DNA of 64,000 bases from Limanda limanda (GCF_963576545.1 NC_083639.1:28499329-28563328), one strand, 5' to 3'. Shown: positions 20,241-34,420, counted from the stretch's first letter. Numbers and translations are program-made. The notes: a model not told the origin generated them from the letters alone.

Positions 20241-23200
20241 AAAGAACACATTTACATAAACTTTCCTTAGAGACGTTTTCTGTCTTTTTACGTTTGTCTC
20301 TTATCATTACCATTGTAAATGAGGGTCTTATCCCTCAATGTGTCTTCCGAGGCTTAAATAAATATTCAATCAATATCAACTGATGTATTTGGTTTTATTT
20401 TGTTATTTGATGATACAAGACAGACTTAGAAGTCTTGATCGACAGCTGAGACTAACGACCTGGACACCACGGCTCCAATCTAGATCCCAGCTGCTCAGAC
20501 TCCAGCTCCAAATTATTTAGAACAAGGTTGTGGCTTCTGTTACCTGAATATTTCAACAGTGTGGTTTTTGATCTCCCTTTGGCTGACAGTTCATTTCTCC
20601 AGATAAGTAGAGACCCTCTCAACCACAGGCGTACTCTCTATGCCCCAGTGATCCTGCATCATTTGTTTTACACTTTAGAACCTCACAAAGATAAATGACT
20701 GTGAACGTGTCTGCTGCTTTGAAGCTTTAACAAGAGGCACTTTGATTATCACCCTGTTCTTCATGCCCACAAACGCCCGTTTCGCTCCATAAACACGTGA
20801 AGAAACAAATTAATAGTTTAAAATCCTGCCGAGCCGCTGCAAAGATGCGGAGATGAGTTGCAGCTCACGGATGAAATCCTCTGGAATCAGAGAGCAAGCA
20901 GACAGCAAATGTGATGCAGGAGATGCTTTATTAGACTCATAACTCTAATCCGACCGAGGAACTACACAACACACCCTGCGGTCTCCGCTTCGCACAACAC
21001 AAGCCTGTGTTTCCTGTGCAGCTCCGTGTGTAACACAAAGCTTTGGAGGAGTTAGAGGTTCAACACACAAGAGCTTATCAAGGTAAAAGGCCACATACTG
21101 GGGTCAGAGAGCTTCCACATATTGGTTTTATTAAAGAAAATATACTTTTACATTAATAATAAATAGGAAAGTTTTGCAGGAACAATCAAAAAAAACTTCT
21201 TTTAATGCCTAAATCCAACATTTTTCAGGTTTGGAGCTGAAGGAAACTGTGGAAACATTTAGTTTCACCTTCACATCTGTTGATTTCTCCCTTTAAGGCC
21301 TTTCTATCACCACTGCTGTTCTCAACTGTTTTAAAAAAAATATTTGTTTTACAAAAATATCTTAATCAAGACGAGAAAACACAAAAGACAAATAACACTC
21401 AAACAAGCATGCCGGGCCAGTAGGTGGCGATAAAGTCTACGATCCATCAACAGAAAGAAAGAGAGGGTCAATGTGCTTGAAGTAAACTATGACATCATCT
21501 GAGCTCTAGAGCAGGACTTTTAGATTTCACATTTAGATTCAGGTTTCTCATTAAGTTCCACAGATCTGACCAAACAATCAAATCCTTCATTTACCTTCAG
21601 AGGAGCCGGATCACAAGTCACCATCACCCGTCACCAACACCTCAATCGATCCTCCACCATCACTCTGACTCCATCCACGGAACAACAAACTCATCTACAC
21701 ACAACAGACACACACTAGTTGTGAAGTCTGGGCTGGTGCAGAGAGAAAGAAGTCAGAGCAAAAGTGACGGAGAAAGAAAACAGGATGACAGTTCATCAGA
21801 ATGTGTGTTGAGACTTTGGAGGAACGACACAAAGAAAACAAACATTTTCTTCCCAGATGCAGAAACAAGATGCTTGAATTTGACAGAAGAATAAATAGAG
21901 ATCAACAAAGTCTTTATCTCCGTGAATCTATATTCGGTCGATCAGCGGAGAAGCCGAGGTCTGAGACAGGAAGTGAGTACAAGAGCCCGGAGGCGAGTTC
22001 CCACCACACAGTGCGTCTCCATCGCATCGCACCCGGTGTCTCAGTCTCTCACTTCATTTAACCTCCGTGTTAATGTGTTCCAGGGGGGGGGCAGACAGCA
22101 GCAGTACAGTCTGCTCAGGTGCGAGAGTTAAGTTTGTCACAGTCTGTCCATTAAACGGCCTCGCTCTGAGCCTCGGGGGGGGGTCGCTGACGGATGAGCT
22201 AAAGACGGGACGAGTCTGAGAAGGTCATCGTGGATTAGAATTCACTTAGCAGGGAAAGAAAAAGACGACAGAAATACCTGAAACTGCTTTGAACATAATT
22301 TAAAGGTTCTTTGGGGACAACGAGGGGAAATGACCAAAATGAAATATTCATCACAGGCCTTTTCTGCCCATTTTTTAAGTTAGAAACAGATTTTGTAGCC
22401 AAACCAGGTAAAACTGAATCCTGAGATAACCTCTTGGGAAACGTTAGATGCACAAATGCATCGTCTCTCTTTAACTGGCAAATGAAGCTGCGGCTCCGAG
22501 TCAAACATCTTGTTCCATTCGAGTTTGTCTCTGATTCTCCGTCTGTGTCTCTGTCTGTGTCTCCTCGGGATGAAGAACAGGACTCAAGAATAGCACAATA
22601 CACTCTGAAGCAGGAATCCTTGGTGCATACGACCTGTAAGATCCACAGGGTTCTGTCCCCAAGGGCACAGAAGTGTGAAGAGAATAAACACAAGTGTGAA
22701 GAGAATAAACACAAGTGTACGGTGACGTGTCAGGAATCAGTCGTGGTTCAGAAGTTCAGGGATGAAAGATCCTTCCAAGCAGAAATGTCTCCCTAATGTC
22801 CCGTGATGGCGAAAACACGACCTCATCATATAACGTCTGTTAGCAGCATTAAATTAAACTGCAATGTAGTGTAAGTAGGAAAGTTTCTTCATGTGTGGGA
22901 GGGAACAAGGTCAAAGTTCATCAGTTTTCCTGCCTGTAGTCGAGTCCGCCCGAAGACTAAAACAAAACAAATCAGTCGTCAGCAGTTTGTTCAACATTAA
23001 AGCTGAAAGAAAATGTGTCCAGAGCATATTTTACATGTATTGAAACTTATATAACTTGATCTTTGTGTGAATAGAGTTTTACGCCTGATTCAGGTCGATC
23101 AGATACGAGATGAATCGAGAGCATTAAATGTTTCAGTCTGAGCAATAAATAATAAAAACAGAAAAGGTACAAAACTGTGTACGTAATTATTTTAAGCCAT

Positions 23201-26200
23201 TGCAAATGATTCCTTTCCATCCACCCCCAGCTCACATCTTAATTTAACCTTGTTGCTAGTGTTGTTATGCATTATACTTTGTGTCTCGTACAAAGTGAAT
23301 CCAATCATGGCCGACTTGACTTTCAGGGTTGAACATTTCCATGGTAACAGGAATCAGAAATGTCACTACAACCCCTGAGGATTGTGGGTCGTGTATTACT
23401 TCTCCTTGAGGTCACGAAGAAAACACATTTTCTCTTAAAACACGTTGATGTTATTCAGACTTGTGGCGTCTACAGGAGAGAATCACACTGTCTCACAGAA
23501 ACTTAGAAAATAAATGGGTTAATTAATTTAGTTGTATTTCTATCAAGTTTCTATTTGTGTATTTATCACATGTAGTCAGGCTCATATCACTGAATTAAGT
23601 AAACACTCTTAGTTTTGGAGAAATGTCCCAAATGTTCTTGTTCCACGTGAACTCGGATTCTGATCCATTGATGAATCTTTCAAAGCTCAAATCAAAGGGT
23701 TCACATTTTCATGATTTTCTTTGAAAGGATACGTGTTTAATTATGATCTTGTGATCTTCTTATGATCAATAGTAATTAACCTAAACATGAAAAGTTGCTT
23801 TGAAATGAAACTTCTTCTTCTTCTTCTTCTTCCAGCACTTTCCCTCTGACTCCAGTTGGACAGATTCCAGCGCAGATGTTCCAGAGGTTGACTAATCACC
23901 AACGAGCGACTGAAATCCAGCCAATCAGGTCACTTCATGAATTTGGACTGGAAACGCTCCAATCACACCGAGTTAGTCTGAGCCCCAGAGAGAATCCGAC
24001 TCACGCTGACCCACAATCAGCTCCGGATCTCAAGGAGGTTCTGGGGTTTTATCCTGTGAATTAAAATCATATTTTTTGTATCTACAGTGATTTCATGCAT
24101 GTTCTTCTCTGGAATCTACTTCAGGGAAATCCAGCATAGCGATGGAGAACGTTTTAAAGACAAACTTAAAACCCTCAATACGAATCCGATTTTCACGTGA
24201 TTTCACCAGCAGTTAAGTTAGATCAAAGTTCCTCTCATGGGAACAGGCCGGTACATTCAGAGTGTTGAATAAATAATGGAACAGAACAATTACACTTACT
24301 GGTGCTGGTACAAAGATGCCAATGTATAGTCAGACTCATGTTACTATGAATATTAAAATATAAGTAATTTCAAAGAGCTAAACGTTAGACTTGAGTTTAG
24401 AAGAATCGTGAAAAACACAAACAAACAGCTACAATCACAAAATGATCCAAAATGAAAAGACTTGTATGAAACTGTCGACTGTTACTTTCTTTTACAAACA
24501 ACTGAATAAGACTTCCAGTGATTTATTTGACAAATTAGCTTCCAGCCACGTGGAAGCATTTAGCTGCAATCATCTCCCTCATTCAGGGACGAAGGATTCA
24601 AACGGCTCCTCTGAGTTTTGATGCTAATCAGCTGAAATTGAATGGATTTTTCTAAACTGTCAAACATCTTTCAGCCACTTTGAATCCTGGCTGTTCTGTG
24701 GACTGAGCAGAAAAGGCACAGTTTGTGTGAATGTGCACTGTTGACCGCCTGTGAGATCTGATCTGAGTGTCTTACGTTTACTGAAGGTATGTGCGAGTCC
24801 ACCTGGTATAAGGTATGTATGTCCGTGGCGTTGAGAGAGAGACACAGAGTGGAACAGAGAGAGAGAGAGAGAGAGAGGGAACACGGCGTCCCGCTTGGTT
24901 CCTTATCAGGTTCCTGGAGCTTTGATGCTGCTCCTGCTGCTTCCTCTCATCCCTGGTGCTAAACCCTCTGATAGAGCCGGGGCTTCACAGTGGCGGCTTC
25001 CATGTCCCGCGATTGTGACCGGATCTTCAAGGAGGAAATTATCTCCGACCTTTGATGCTCCTGCTCTCTGATGCTGTCACGCAGAGGGACGCTGTGACGA
25101 GGAAGTCTTTGCTCGTTCGCCTGCAGGACTTTTCCTCAGCTTGTTGTTTGGGTCACTTTAAGTGAGAAGCCAATCTGTCGCCACTTCTGCTAATACACAC
25201 TGAAACACAGCAGAGTGTAATGGGCCGTGTTAGGATCCCAGAGTGCGAAGCATCACATTCCTACTGTAGCAGCCGCCTTTTCATAAATAAATCAGATTCC
25301 ACAGAAGCTGAAATCACAGGCATTGAATGATGTATAGGTTGAGAATCCCGGGGCCTGGTGGCCGCGAAGAAGTCAGGAAACAGGAATGTGATCCCTCCTC
25401 CTAAATCCTTCTCTTTCATTCATCCTCCTCTACGTCGCATAGTACACATTTGGACTTGTGTTTTAAAAATGCTTACAGTAACCTGACTGCAGCTGAATTG
25501 CAGAACAGGAGGAGGATGAATCACCCGCAGCAGCAGAGGTGCTGTTCGGTTTCACATCCTGAGCTCTAACTTCAGGCAGGCAAATATAAAGAGCACCGCC
25601 CTACAGGGATCAATGAACTATTGTTTTTTTTATTACAGCGAGGTGCTAAAATGCCTTTAGCCAGGCTCAGCAGGAAGAAAATAACTACTCTGAAATATTA
25701 TGCTCGTCCTGTATTTTGCACTGGAGTCGTAATACAACTAAAAATTACAAGTAACCTAGCAACTACTGCTGTGGAGAAGAGCTACAGAGGAGGACGAGGA
25801 GAAGTTTAATGTGGAGAGACACAAGACACTCGAGGGGATTTTAATCGGTGACCCTTTTGTGACGATGAAACCGAAGCCACCGCTGCCATTTATCTGCTAC
25901 CACTCGCTTTTCCCTACAGAAAGGCAAAGATTAGCACGCACGATCAGTTTGATCTTCTGTGCTTATGAGTTAAAAAAATGCTGTTTTTAAAAAAATCCAC
26001 TCAGTGAGAAGTGTGGACAATGAGGGGAGGAAGCCACATGGAATCAAACCGAGGGCCGGCAGTCAAGGTTTGCATCAATATCAATCAATCAGTCAATCAA
26101 ACAAGCTGTTTCTCTATGGCTTATTTTTTACAATTTGGCATATACGGCTTAAAAAGGTGAATCATCTTCTCCCCTTAACCCTTGAACAGTGAGGAACCAC

Positions 26201-26977
26201 TACAAAAAACTGGATTTATTCTTATTATATAAATTGTTGCTGCTGTCATTAATATCATCTCTACACAACAACTGGTCTGTCAGAGCTGAAACATGATGGT
26301 ACACAACTGTTCCTGGTCTCTCTCCCACTCTCTCTCTCTCTCTTCTCTCCTCTCTTACTCATTTTTCTCCGCTCCCCCCACCCGGAAGAGGCAGATGCCT
26401 TCACACTGACTCTGGTTCTAGATGTTTCTTCCAGTTAATGACGGAGTTATTTCTCTCCACAGACTGCAAAAGTGCTGCTCATTGTGGGAACAGCTGGTTT
26501 CTCTATAATTCTTAAGGTCTCGACCTTCTGTGTAAAGTGCCTTGACACAATGTATATTATTATTTGGCGCGAAGTGCTGGGAGCAGTGAGTTTCACTCCT
26601 ACAGACGAGAAAGTTTGTCTCTGACAGGTTCAGCACCACGGAGAGAGAGAGAGTGAAGGCCAGAGATCAGATCAGCACCAGGGACAGCGCCGCAGGGACA
26701 GAACCCAGTCATGTTAGGACAGAGAATCTATCGTTCGTCCCGGAGCTTCAGCCGATCGGATCACGGACCTGGAGACACTGCTGACCTCACAGTCGTCCCC
26801 AGTAGAGTCTTTTCATCCCGTCAGACGAAGGCTCAGAGGGAGGACTGCATCGTTTCCACAGAGAAGCTGTAACCAGCCCAATAAAACACCTCTTCGACTC
26901 ACTATTCAGTTTCTATTCTCCCTCTGGGGGACGGAGGCACAGACAGATCCCGAGACTGTCACCTGCTCTCACACAAT

Positions 26978-26978
<1 letters not shown>
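20241..26978. other. Long stretch with no supportable gene
   Basis: Only short open frames of unremarkable composition. Content: CTT repeats near 23815, GA repeats near 24860, CT repeats near 26330, a two-copy 21-bp tandem repeat at 22671-22712, and an isolated CTCF-like word at 21417-21428 (CCAGTAGGTGGC). No splice-supported coding sequence was found. Confidence 0.55.
22671..22712 (+). repeat. 21-bp tandem repeat, two copies
   Basis: AAGTGTGAAGAGAATAAACAC occurs twice in direct succession and is followed by the start of a third copy. Confidence 0.85.
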
Positions 26979-27010
<32 letters not shown>

Positions 27011-27035
27011 TGACACACACACACCCACACACACT
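26979..27035 (+). repeat. (CA)n microsatellite, interrupted
   Basis: A pure CA run to 27006, then interrupted CA-rich DNA. Confidence 0.9.
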
Positions 27036-28199
27036 CTCACTCATCTGTGAAGAACTCCAGCATAATGTCTTCTAGAAAAACCAAAGAAATCCCTCTGCCT
27101 TCTTTCAGAGTTTATTTAAAATCAAATTGTTATGCTTGTGCAATCAATACGAAAGCAATAAATACAAAATCTATGATATGCAAGTTAAAGAATGGTACAG
27201 AAATAAGAAAAAGATCTTCTCCACTTTACCCAGTTTTACCCACAACTGAGGAATATGAGACAGATGGATCCTGAGCTCATATTTGATATCACACTGTGCA
27301 GCATATTTCTGGTTTAATTTAGTCTTTCAAACATCAAAAATCTTCACAATGACTGAATCATGAGGTGATGATACAAAATTCATTCCCACTACTTTTTTCT
27401 TTCCGTTTCTCGAAGTACTGTGCTGAAAACTGTTTTTTTTTCCCACAGATCAATAAACCTAAACTGCAGCGAGCAGATAAAGCAAATATTTCCATTTCCA
27501 TGTATTTATCTACCCAAAATCCCTCTGTCATCACAGAAGAGAGAGAAGTGAGATGAATAAAAAAGCAGAGCAGCACATTCATTCAGCTGCACGGTGGAGA
27601 TTCTATAGAGCTTCAGACGTCTGAACCGAGTAAACCTCTTATCGAACGCACGCAGCAACACCTCGGCTCCATTGATTCTGACCCTACTACTAAGTGAGGA
27701 ATCCTGCTCACGCACACGAGTCCATTCAAACCTCAGCCTCATTTTAAAGTGGATCTCGCCCAGGAGATGTTCGCTGAGGCAGCGGTCTCCTTCCTGTTCC
27801 CCCCCCACTCTCTCTCCCCTGAGAGGAGAGCGATGCGTTTAGAGAACAACAGCTTCCTGCAGTTAGTAAAAACTGCATCATGCAAATGTGGCTTCGAACA
27901 TGTCACAGTTTCAATTCTTACCACAACAGTCGACCTTAACTCGTACACGTGTGTAAAGGAAATATGATGCTGTCGCCTGACGAGGTTTAAGATAATTGCA
28001 AGACACATATAAGATAATTTAAGACCTCATCTCAACAACATTTATAACATTTTAAAGGCGTAAAGTTACATATTTCATATTTAAACAATAAGAAACGTTA
28101 TATTATTCAAGTATGCAAGTGTAACAGTATCATTGGGATCAATACAGGCTCAGATTTTCCATTAAATAAAGACAAACGCTTATAAAAAGAAAACTGAAG

Positions 28200-28330
28200 A
28201 TGGAGCTAACACCAGCAGCAGGCTAGCGTAGCTTAGCACAAAGACTGGAAACAGATGGAAACTGTTAGCGGCGCTCTGACCAAAGTATACTAAATGCCCC
28301 TAACTACTGCTCCCTGTTTGACCACAGACA
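28200..28330 (+). repeat. Interspersed repeat fragment (GCTTAGCACAAAGACTGG family)
   Basis: GAGCTAACACCAGCAGCAGG, CTAGCGTAGCTTAGCACAAA and GACTGGAAACAG form a word series I know from abundant short teleost repeats. The fragment at 61180-61325 appears to be from the other end of the same family. Confidence 0.5.
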
Positions 28331-28513
28331 CAATGCGTCAGTTGTTAGTCACTCAGGTCCTGTTGTGTGTTGAGATTTGAGGAATTCGTCGGTTGCATCT
28401 TGTGGCTGTGGTGTGAGCTGCTTCAAGGAAACTATTTATTCTGCTGCAGCTTCCAGCCGAGTCCTCTGTTACACACTCTCTGTCCTTTGAGACTACACAT
28501 CATTCATCGACTG

Positions 28514-28541
28514 TACACACACACACACAATCACACACACA

Positions 28542-28575
<34 letters not shown>
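28514..28575 (+). repeat. (CA)n microsatellite
   Basis: CA repeats with short interruptions. A further pure run is at 28691-28714 and scattered CA tracts lie to 28960. These explain the His/Thr-rich open frames here. Confidence 0.93.
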
Positions 28576-28578
<3 letters not shown>

Positions 28579-28964
28579 TCTGACAGACTGTCAGCTGTGT
28601 TAAATGACACATTTCTCTCTCTCGTATGGACTCAAAGCAGCCAAATAACAAAACACAGAACTACACACATTACACTCTGACCATATGGATACACACACAC
28701 ACACACACACACACTCGTGTCACCTGCCCACACTACTGGGAACACATGCAACACAAACACGCCAAATACTGTGAACAAGTAAACAGTGGCCTCATTTATA
28801 AAAGAAGTCTGAGAGGGAGAACGAGATTTGGAAATCAATCTTCAACACACACACACGCACAAACACACAAAACTGGCCTCAAGCTCCACTGGCAACCTAG
28901 CATGCATCTCACTTTCAGTTCCACACACACAAGTACACACACACACGTGCACACACACTAAACT

Positions 28965-30080
28965 ATGTCATATAAGAAACCTGACACACTGATAACCCAC
29001 ATGCAGCCCCCCTGCTGTGCTGCTGAGACGCAGGTAGAAATAACACAACTCTGTGTTCTGCACCACAATCAGTGTGAGTGGTAGATTCACACAGTGTGAG
29101 AGGCTCAGGAGGAAGATCAGGTTGTGTACTAATCAGAGTGTCACTGGTTTAATCTGTGAGGACCTGATCACATGTGGACCAGTAGGATCGTCCAGTAAAG
29201 ACAAATCCATCAAAACCTACGACTTATGACTGAAAGGATTAAAACCACAGAAGAAGAAACACGAGACACGAGTTTGACGTTAGACGCGAGAGACAAAGAC
29301 GATGAACTCCACAGAGAGAAAGTGACGAGTGAGAAAACTTTCTTCAAAATCATCTGAAACCAGATTAAAGACAAAAAATAAAGATTAACGTCTGTTTTCC
29401 TTTTTACAAGCTAAACAAAAGTTCCCGTTTCAAATCCTGAGATGAGAAACAAATCCGTTTGACTCTGTTCTTCAGAATAGTTTAAAACATTAAATATTAA
29501 ACAAGCTTTGAGTTTTGTTTATCTGCTGTGAAGTTGCTTTTCATCCATTTTTCATCGGAAATAACGTCGATGTGATAGATTTTGTTTATTTGTTGGTAAC
29601 TTCTCATGTATTTATTAATTTCGACTTTCATTTCTTTGTATTCTGAAACTTCTTTAACGTGATGTTGTTTTACTGCTTTCGAGCGCCGACAGGAAACTAA
29701 ACATCCGTCATCGTCGCGGCTGATTCACGCTGTCGCAGTGACTTGAGGTTTTCAAGGAGAAAAATCTTCAGATTGCTGCTTTATTTGCAAATTACATCAA
29801 ACCACTTCTGCTTGTTGCCTCGTTTGCCTTTCAGATGAAGAACTATGTTCTCTGCTGATAAATGATCAACACACACTGCAGCTTTATTTCACTAAATTGA
29901 GCAAATTTGTTCTAGAGTCATGAGTTTAATATACTCCGAAATATGAAAGTTTATGAACCGATAGTTACTGAGCTCCCTAAAGTAACACAACACAGACACA
30001 CACTCACACACAACAGTTTCCACAGCAACCACAGACCAGGTCTACTGGTGAAGACTGTAGTTCAATGTTCATGCTGGAAA
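28965..30080. other. No gene recognised
   Basis: AT-rich non-coding DNA. No family, exon or RNA gene is recognised. Confidence 0.55.
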
Positions 30081-30084
30081 AGCT

Positions 30085-30340
30085 GCTTAAAGCTGGGGTT
30101 GGTAATCCTGGAAAAGTTAGCAACAGCATGCTACACTAATGCAACCGATACATCCCAGCCCTCCCATTGGTCCTCTCGGCAACCCCCCCCCCAAAAAAAA
30201 AAAAAACATGAAAGTGCACTGACTGAAAACTGCTGGGAGCCGACTTTTCATACTTGTTTTATTTTCAGACGCAATTGTTTTGGAGGCGATCAGGATATTA
30301 GGAAGATTTCCACAAATAAGATAAAAAGGTATTGAACCCA
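30085..30340 (+). repeat. Possible interspersed repeat beginning TTAAAGCTGGGGTTGG
   Basis: CTTAAAGCTGGGGTTGGTAA and TCCTGGAAAAGTTAGCAACA form the start of a repeat I recall from several teleosts. It is followed by a C run and an A run at 30183-30206. The right end is not defined. Confidence 0.4.
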
Positions 30341-30356
30341 AAGTAATAACAGCAAG

Positions 30357-30398
30357 TACACACACACACAAACAGACAGACACACACACACACACACA
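30357..30398 (+). repeat. (CA)n microsatellite
   Basis: CA repeats with AACAGACAGA interruptions. Confidence 0.92.
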
Positions 30399-31217
30399 GT
30401 CCACACAGTGTGCCTCAGTAAGAGGTGCATGATAACATCTTATTTGAATTCCCAACCACATGTAATGTTGTATATACATAAAGACCATAATATCAATGAG
30501 CTCCAGGTGGAAACAGAGTTATTTCTGCACATTTACAGTGGAAATATAAAGTAACGTCAGGAAGGTTTTAATTCACCGGATGTTGAACAGGTCTAATTGT
30601 TGCCTGAAGCAGAATCACACCTCAAAGTCACTTCACTGTTGTTTCAGGAAAAAACTCAGTCAATACAAATCCAACAAGCTGCTGCTGGTCCCGACACTCC
30701 TGAACCAGAACTGCTTCACAAATCCACGAGTTCAGAATGAGACGTCTTCTAAAGAAACGCACAAGGATCCACATTCATCCACAAATCACCTGTTGATCTG
30801 AAAATCAGCCGAATCAAACAGGAAGAGAAGTTTCTTTTCACCTGACAGCCGCCGAGAAGCTTTATTTACTCACGTCATGAAATTTAATTTAAATCGCAGA
30901 GAGGAGAATAAAAATCTCATTTCAGCCTCGACTCAAAACTCATTCAGAATCTGAGCAGCTTCGCGAGGACAAACACAGAGTCAGAGTCGGAGAGAAGGAG
31001 CTGAGAAAGTGGAAAACGAAGAGAAAAGAGGAGGAGGAGAAAAAGAGGAGGAAGAAGACACACGTACACATTTATTGTAGACACACACTTGCAGGGACTC
31101 TCGCATATTGCTGTAACACACACTTGACACACACAGATACAAACCGTGCGCACACTTACACACACAAATGTATTCAAGATTACGCAGATCAAAGAAACGA
31201 TCAAACAATCCTTACAG

Positions 31218-31246
31218 CCACACACACAGACACACACACACACACA

Positions 31247-31301
<55 letters not shown>

Positions 31302-31311
31302 ACACACACAC
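31218..31311 (+). repeat. (CA)n microsatellite, about 94 bp
   Basis: The longest CA tract of the window, with three GA interruptions. It accounts for open frames rich in Thr/His on + and Cys/Val on -. Confidence 0.95.
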
Positions 31312-31371
31312 TGTACCCTTGATTCGGCGTCTGATGACCCCTAAGCGACACTTAACCGAAACGGAGAACAT

Positions 31372-31694
31372 CCCTTCTGTCTTTTCTTCCTTCTTTTCTT
31401 TTCTGTTCTTCTTCCTGTTCTTTCTGTCCCTCCTCCTTCTTCTTCTTCTTCTTCTTCTTCTTCCTCCTCAGTCGGACATAGTGTGAGCCAAGCGAAGGAT
31501 GGATGGAGAGAGAGAGAGAGCGGGAGAGAGAGAGTGAAAGAGAGAGAGAGAGAGAGAGAGAGAGTTGTTGATGCTGGAGCGTTGGCCGGTCACATGGCAG
31601 AGAGAGAGTGAGAGAGAGAGAGAGCAAGCGAGTCGTTCTCTCTGGCAGTGAGAGGTGATTACACAGCCACCCCTCTCTCTCTCTCTCTTCCTCC

Positions 31695-31725
<31 letters not shown>

Positions 31726-31860
31726 TCTCACCGTGTCTTTCACCTCTGTCTCTCACTCTTGTTGTTCAGGCTCTCTCTCTCTCTTTCTGTGTGGGAAGTG
31801 CTGTGAAATTAAGCTCCCTCCATCTCTCTCTCTCTCTCGCTCGCTCTCTCTCTCTCTCTT
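31372..31860 (+). repeat. Alternating pyrimidine and purine tracts
   Basis: Pyrimidine-rich 31372-31470 (CTT repeats), GA repeats 31506-31564 and 31604-31624, CT repeats 31672-31730 and 31822-31859. The change of strand polarity within 500 bp gives several potential GA/CT fold-backs. Confidence 0.85.
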
Positions 31861-33640
31861 ACTCACTCATATCCTTCCTCTGTGCTGCCTGGTTTCAGTC
31901 TCCTTATGTTTTCCTTCCTTTTCCTTATCTTCCACTCTATCCTGTCTTTCCTCCTTATCCTCCCTTTTTTCCTCTGTGGTGATTTATTTGTCTCTTTTCT
32001 CTCACCTTCCTTTCTCGCCCTCTGTCTCCTACGTCTTCCTTTAAAAAGTTGTTTTGTATGGATTTCATTCGCTGCTTTGACTTTGCCATTTACACTCTTT
32101 GTTTCTCTATCCATTCCCATTTAAAGAGAGTGTATCTTATATCGTCAAATACTGGAGAAGTTTCTTTGTACAGATATTCATCGTCTCTATTATGTTTTAA
32201 GTTGCGTATCCAGGCAACTGAAAGGGAACTTTGTCGACATTCATGGTCCACATTCAATCAACCTGCACCTGTTCTATGCACTCAGCTATTCTCAATATCT
32301 TCTCCTCAAGATCCATCAAATCATTACCTCCAGTTAAATAAAAGAAAATGTTGGAAAACACCTAGAGATGTTAAAGAAAGTGTATATATTTAATATGTGT
32401 AATAATGTCTTTCCCGACACAGAACACATCGTTCTACATGTTTTTTAGTGAACTAGCGTTTCTGTTTAATCTTGCTGACAAACAAACGTAACCTCCTTCA
32501 CCACATTCAGGTCGGAACCTTCACCTGACAACTGCTCCGTCAGACTCCCGCCTCTCAGAGACTCCACTGCTGACTGTGACGCTTTGATTTGCATACTAAC
32601 TCACTCACACTGGCTGAGTGCACGAGTGCTCGCCGACAATTACGGCAACATGCGGTGCACGATAAGTCTCTGAGTGGTTCACTGCAAACTGTCAGAGAGC
32701 CGAGTGGGACACTACAGACTGGGAGGAGGAAAACCAGTGTGTTCGCAAAACTGGGAACAAAGCAGCGGAGGAAGAAGGAGAAGGTTTCGGATGGTATGGT
32801 TTATTCTATGCAGCCGAGATGTCGATGTTGAAGTTGATGATGATGATGAAGGAATCTCAGCGGAACTCTTTCTTGTTTGTATAATATGTTTATTACACAG
32901 AAGATTTGCAGGTCAGGACGGGAACCATGGTATACCCGGAGACATCACACGCCAATTGTGGAAGTCTGCCTTGCCGATGCATGACAAGGATTCTTATAGG
33001 GGGGGGGGGGGGGGTAACCCTAAACTAGAGATAAAGTGACATCACACAAAGGATCTCTGACTAAATTTGGGCCTAAGATTGACGGACCTGTTGAAGAACA
33101 TCCCTTCTTTACCCATCCATTAGCAGGTCAAAGATCATTCCACGAAGGGAGAAAACTAACGGATCCATCTGGAATTGTGTTTAAAAAAGTCTGAGAATTA
33201 GGCGACATACACGTAAACATGTCATTCTGGTTTATAGCCATGTTAAAAAGATCTATGAGCTAAATTTACGACTATGGTTTCACAGAAGACGGAAGGAACA
33301 TATTATAAGATTCAGAGTTTGCACATGGGGAGAAACTCTCGACTCTCGTTTTCTTCCCCAATTCAAATTGTGTGGCTCCTTCTCTTTCAGTTTTCCGTCC
33401 GTCGCATTACAAATCATCACGACCACTCGCTCCATTTCATTTCTGAAATTCTGGAGGAGATCTGGAGTTCAGGTTTGAAAACAGCTTCAGCAGCCGGCGG
33501 GTGTTTAGACAGGTGACGATTCCTCCTCTCTCCCCTCCTACAATAAGACAGAAATAAAAGCCTTTTCCTCTTTGCTCCTGTAATCTATTTTTCTCCCTCA
33601 CGGTAAAAATAAGAGACTTATCTCGACCTCGCTCTCTGGT
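31861..33640. other. No gene recognised; 16-bp G run
   Basis: Open frames of 60-120 codons on both strands have no recognisable domain. A G run is at 32999-33014. Confidence 0.5.
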
Positions 33641-33654
33641 TTGTAACTGGAGCT

Positions 33655-33770
33655 CTCTCGCCCCTCTCTCCCTCTCTCGTCCCTCTCTCGTCCCTCTCTC
33701 CTCCCTCTCTCCCTCTCTCGTCCCTCTCTCCCTCTCTCCCTCTCTGTCTCCTCTCTGCCATCTCCCCTTG
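33655..33770 (+). repeat. CCCTCTCTCGT-type pyrimidine minisatellite
   Basis: Repeated CCCTCTCTC with variable GT or C spacers. The minus-strand translation is Arg/Glu-rich, which explains the long open frames here. Confidence 0.85.
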
Positions 33771-34022
33771 TTGTCTCTCAACCCCGACAATAATCTCCTC
33801 ACTTGCTCTGTTCCTCTCTCTTTTCGAACTCTCTCGCTCCAAATCATCTTCTGCAGGGCTCCAAGTTCTTACAACTAACACCCCCCCCCCTCCCCACACA
33901 CACACACACCCTCTCTATCACAGTGTCAGGGTAACAGAGTTGAGGTGGTGGTGGGGGGGGGGCTGAAGTTGAGCAGTAAGCTATCGCGAAATGAGAGAGG
34001 GATCAAAGCAGCAAACGCCTGG

Positions 34023-34420
34023 GCTAAGCGGCGGAGAAGAAGAATAGAAAGATGAAGGGGTGAAGGAGACAGCGGAGGAGGTGGAGGGATGTTGAAAATG
34101 AAGCAGGGGAACAGAAGGAAGCAGGAGAAGGAAGAGAGAGGTGGAAGAGGTGAAGGAGAACATCAGAGCCGAGGAGGAGGCGGGAAGTTGAGAGGAAGGT
34201 TTTTCGAACAAAAGATGGAGGAAGAGAGAAACACGGAGGGAAGAAGGCGACGGGGTAAAAGTGAAGCAGAGAATAAAGCGGTTCGGCTGTGGAGTGTTGA
34301 GAGAGGGGGGGGGGGGGGTGACGGAGATTACTCCCACAGAAGAGAGGCTGAGGAGGAGGAGGAGGAGGAGCAGGGAGGAAGGAGAGGACGAACGTCACCG
34401 GTAACGAGACGCACGAAACG
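34023..34420 (+). repeat. Long purine-rich tract
   Basis: About 400 bp dominated by A and G, with a G14 run at 34305-34318 and GAG repeats at 34350-34372. It lies 250 bp right of the pyrimidine minisatellite and has the opposite strand bias. Confidence 0.8.

Noticed and set aside
22235..22796. Overlapping 159-codon (-) and 120-codon (+) frames
   Set aside because: No recognisable domain, biased low-complexity parts on both strands, no splice context.
28367..28961. His/Thr-rich frames
   Set aside because: Translation of CA microsatellites.
30944..31756. Cys/Val-, Ser/Leu- and Arg/Glu-rich frames of 90-135 codons
   Set aside because: Translation of CA, GA and CT repeats.
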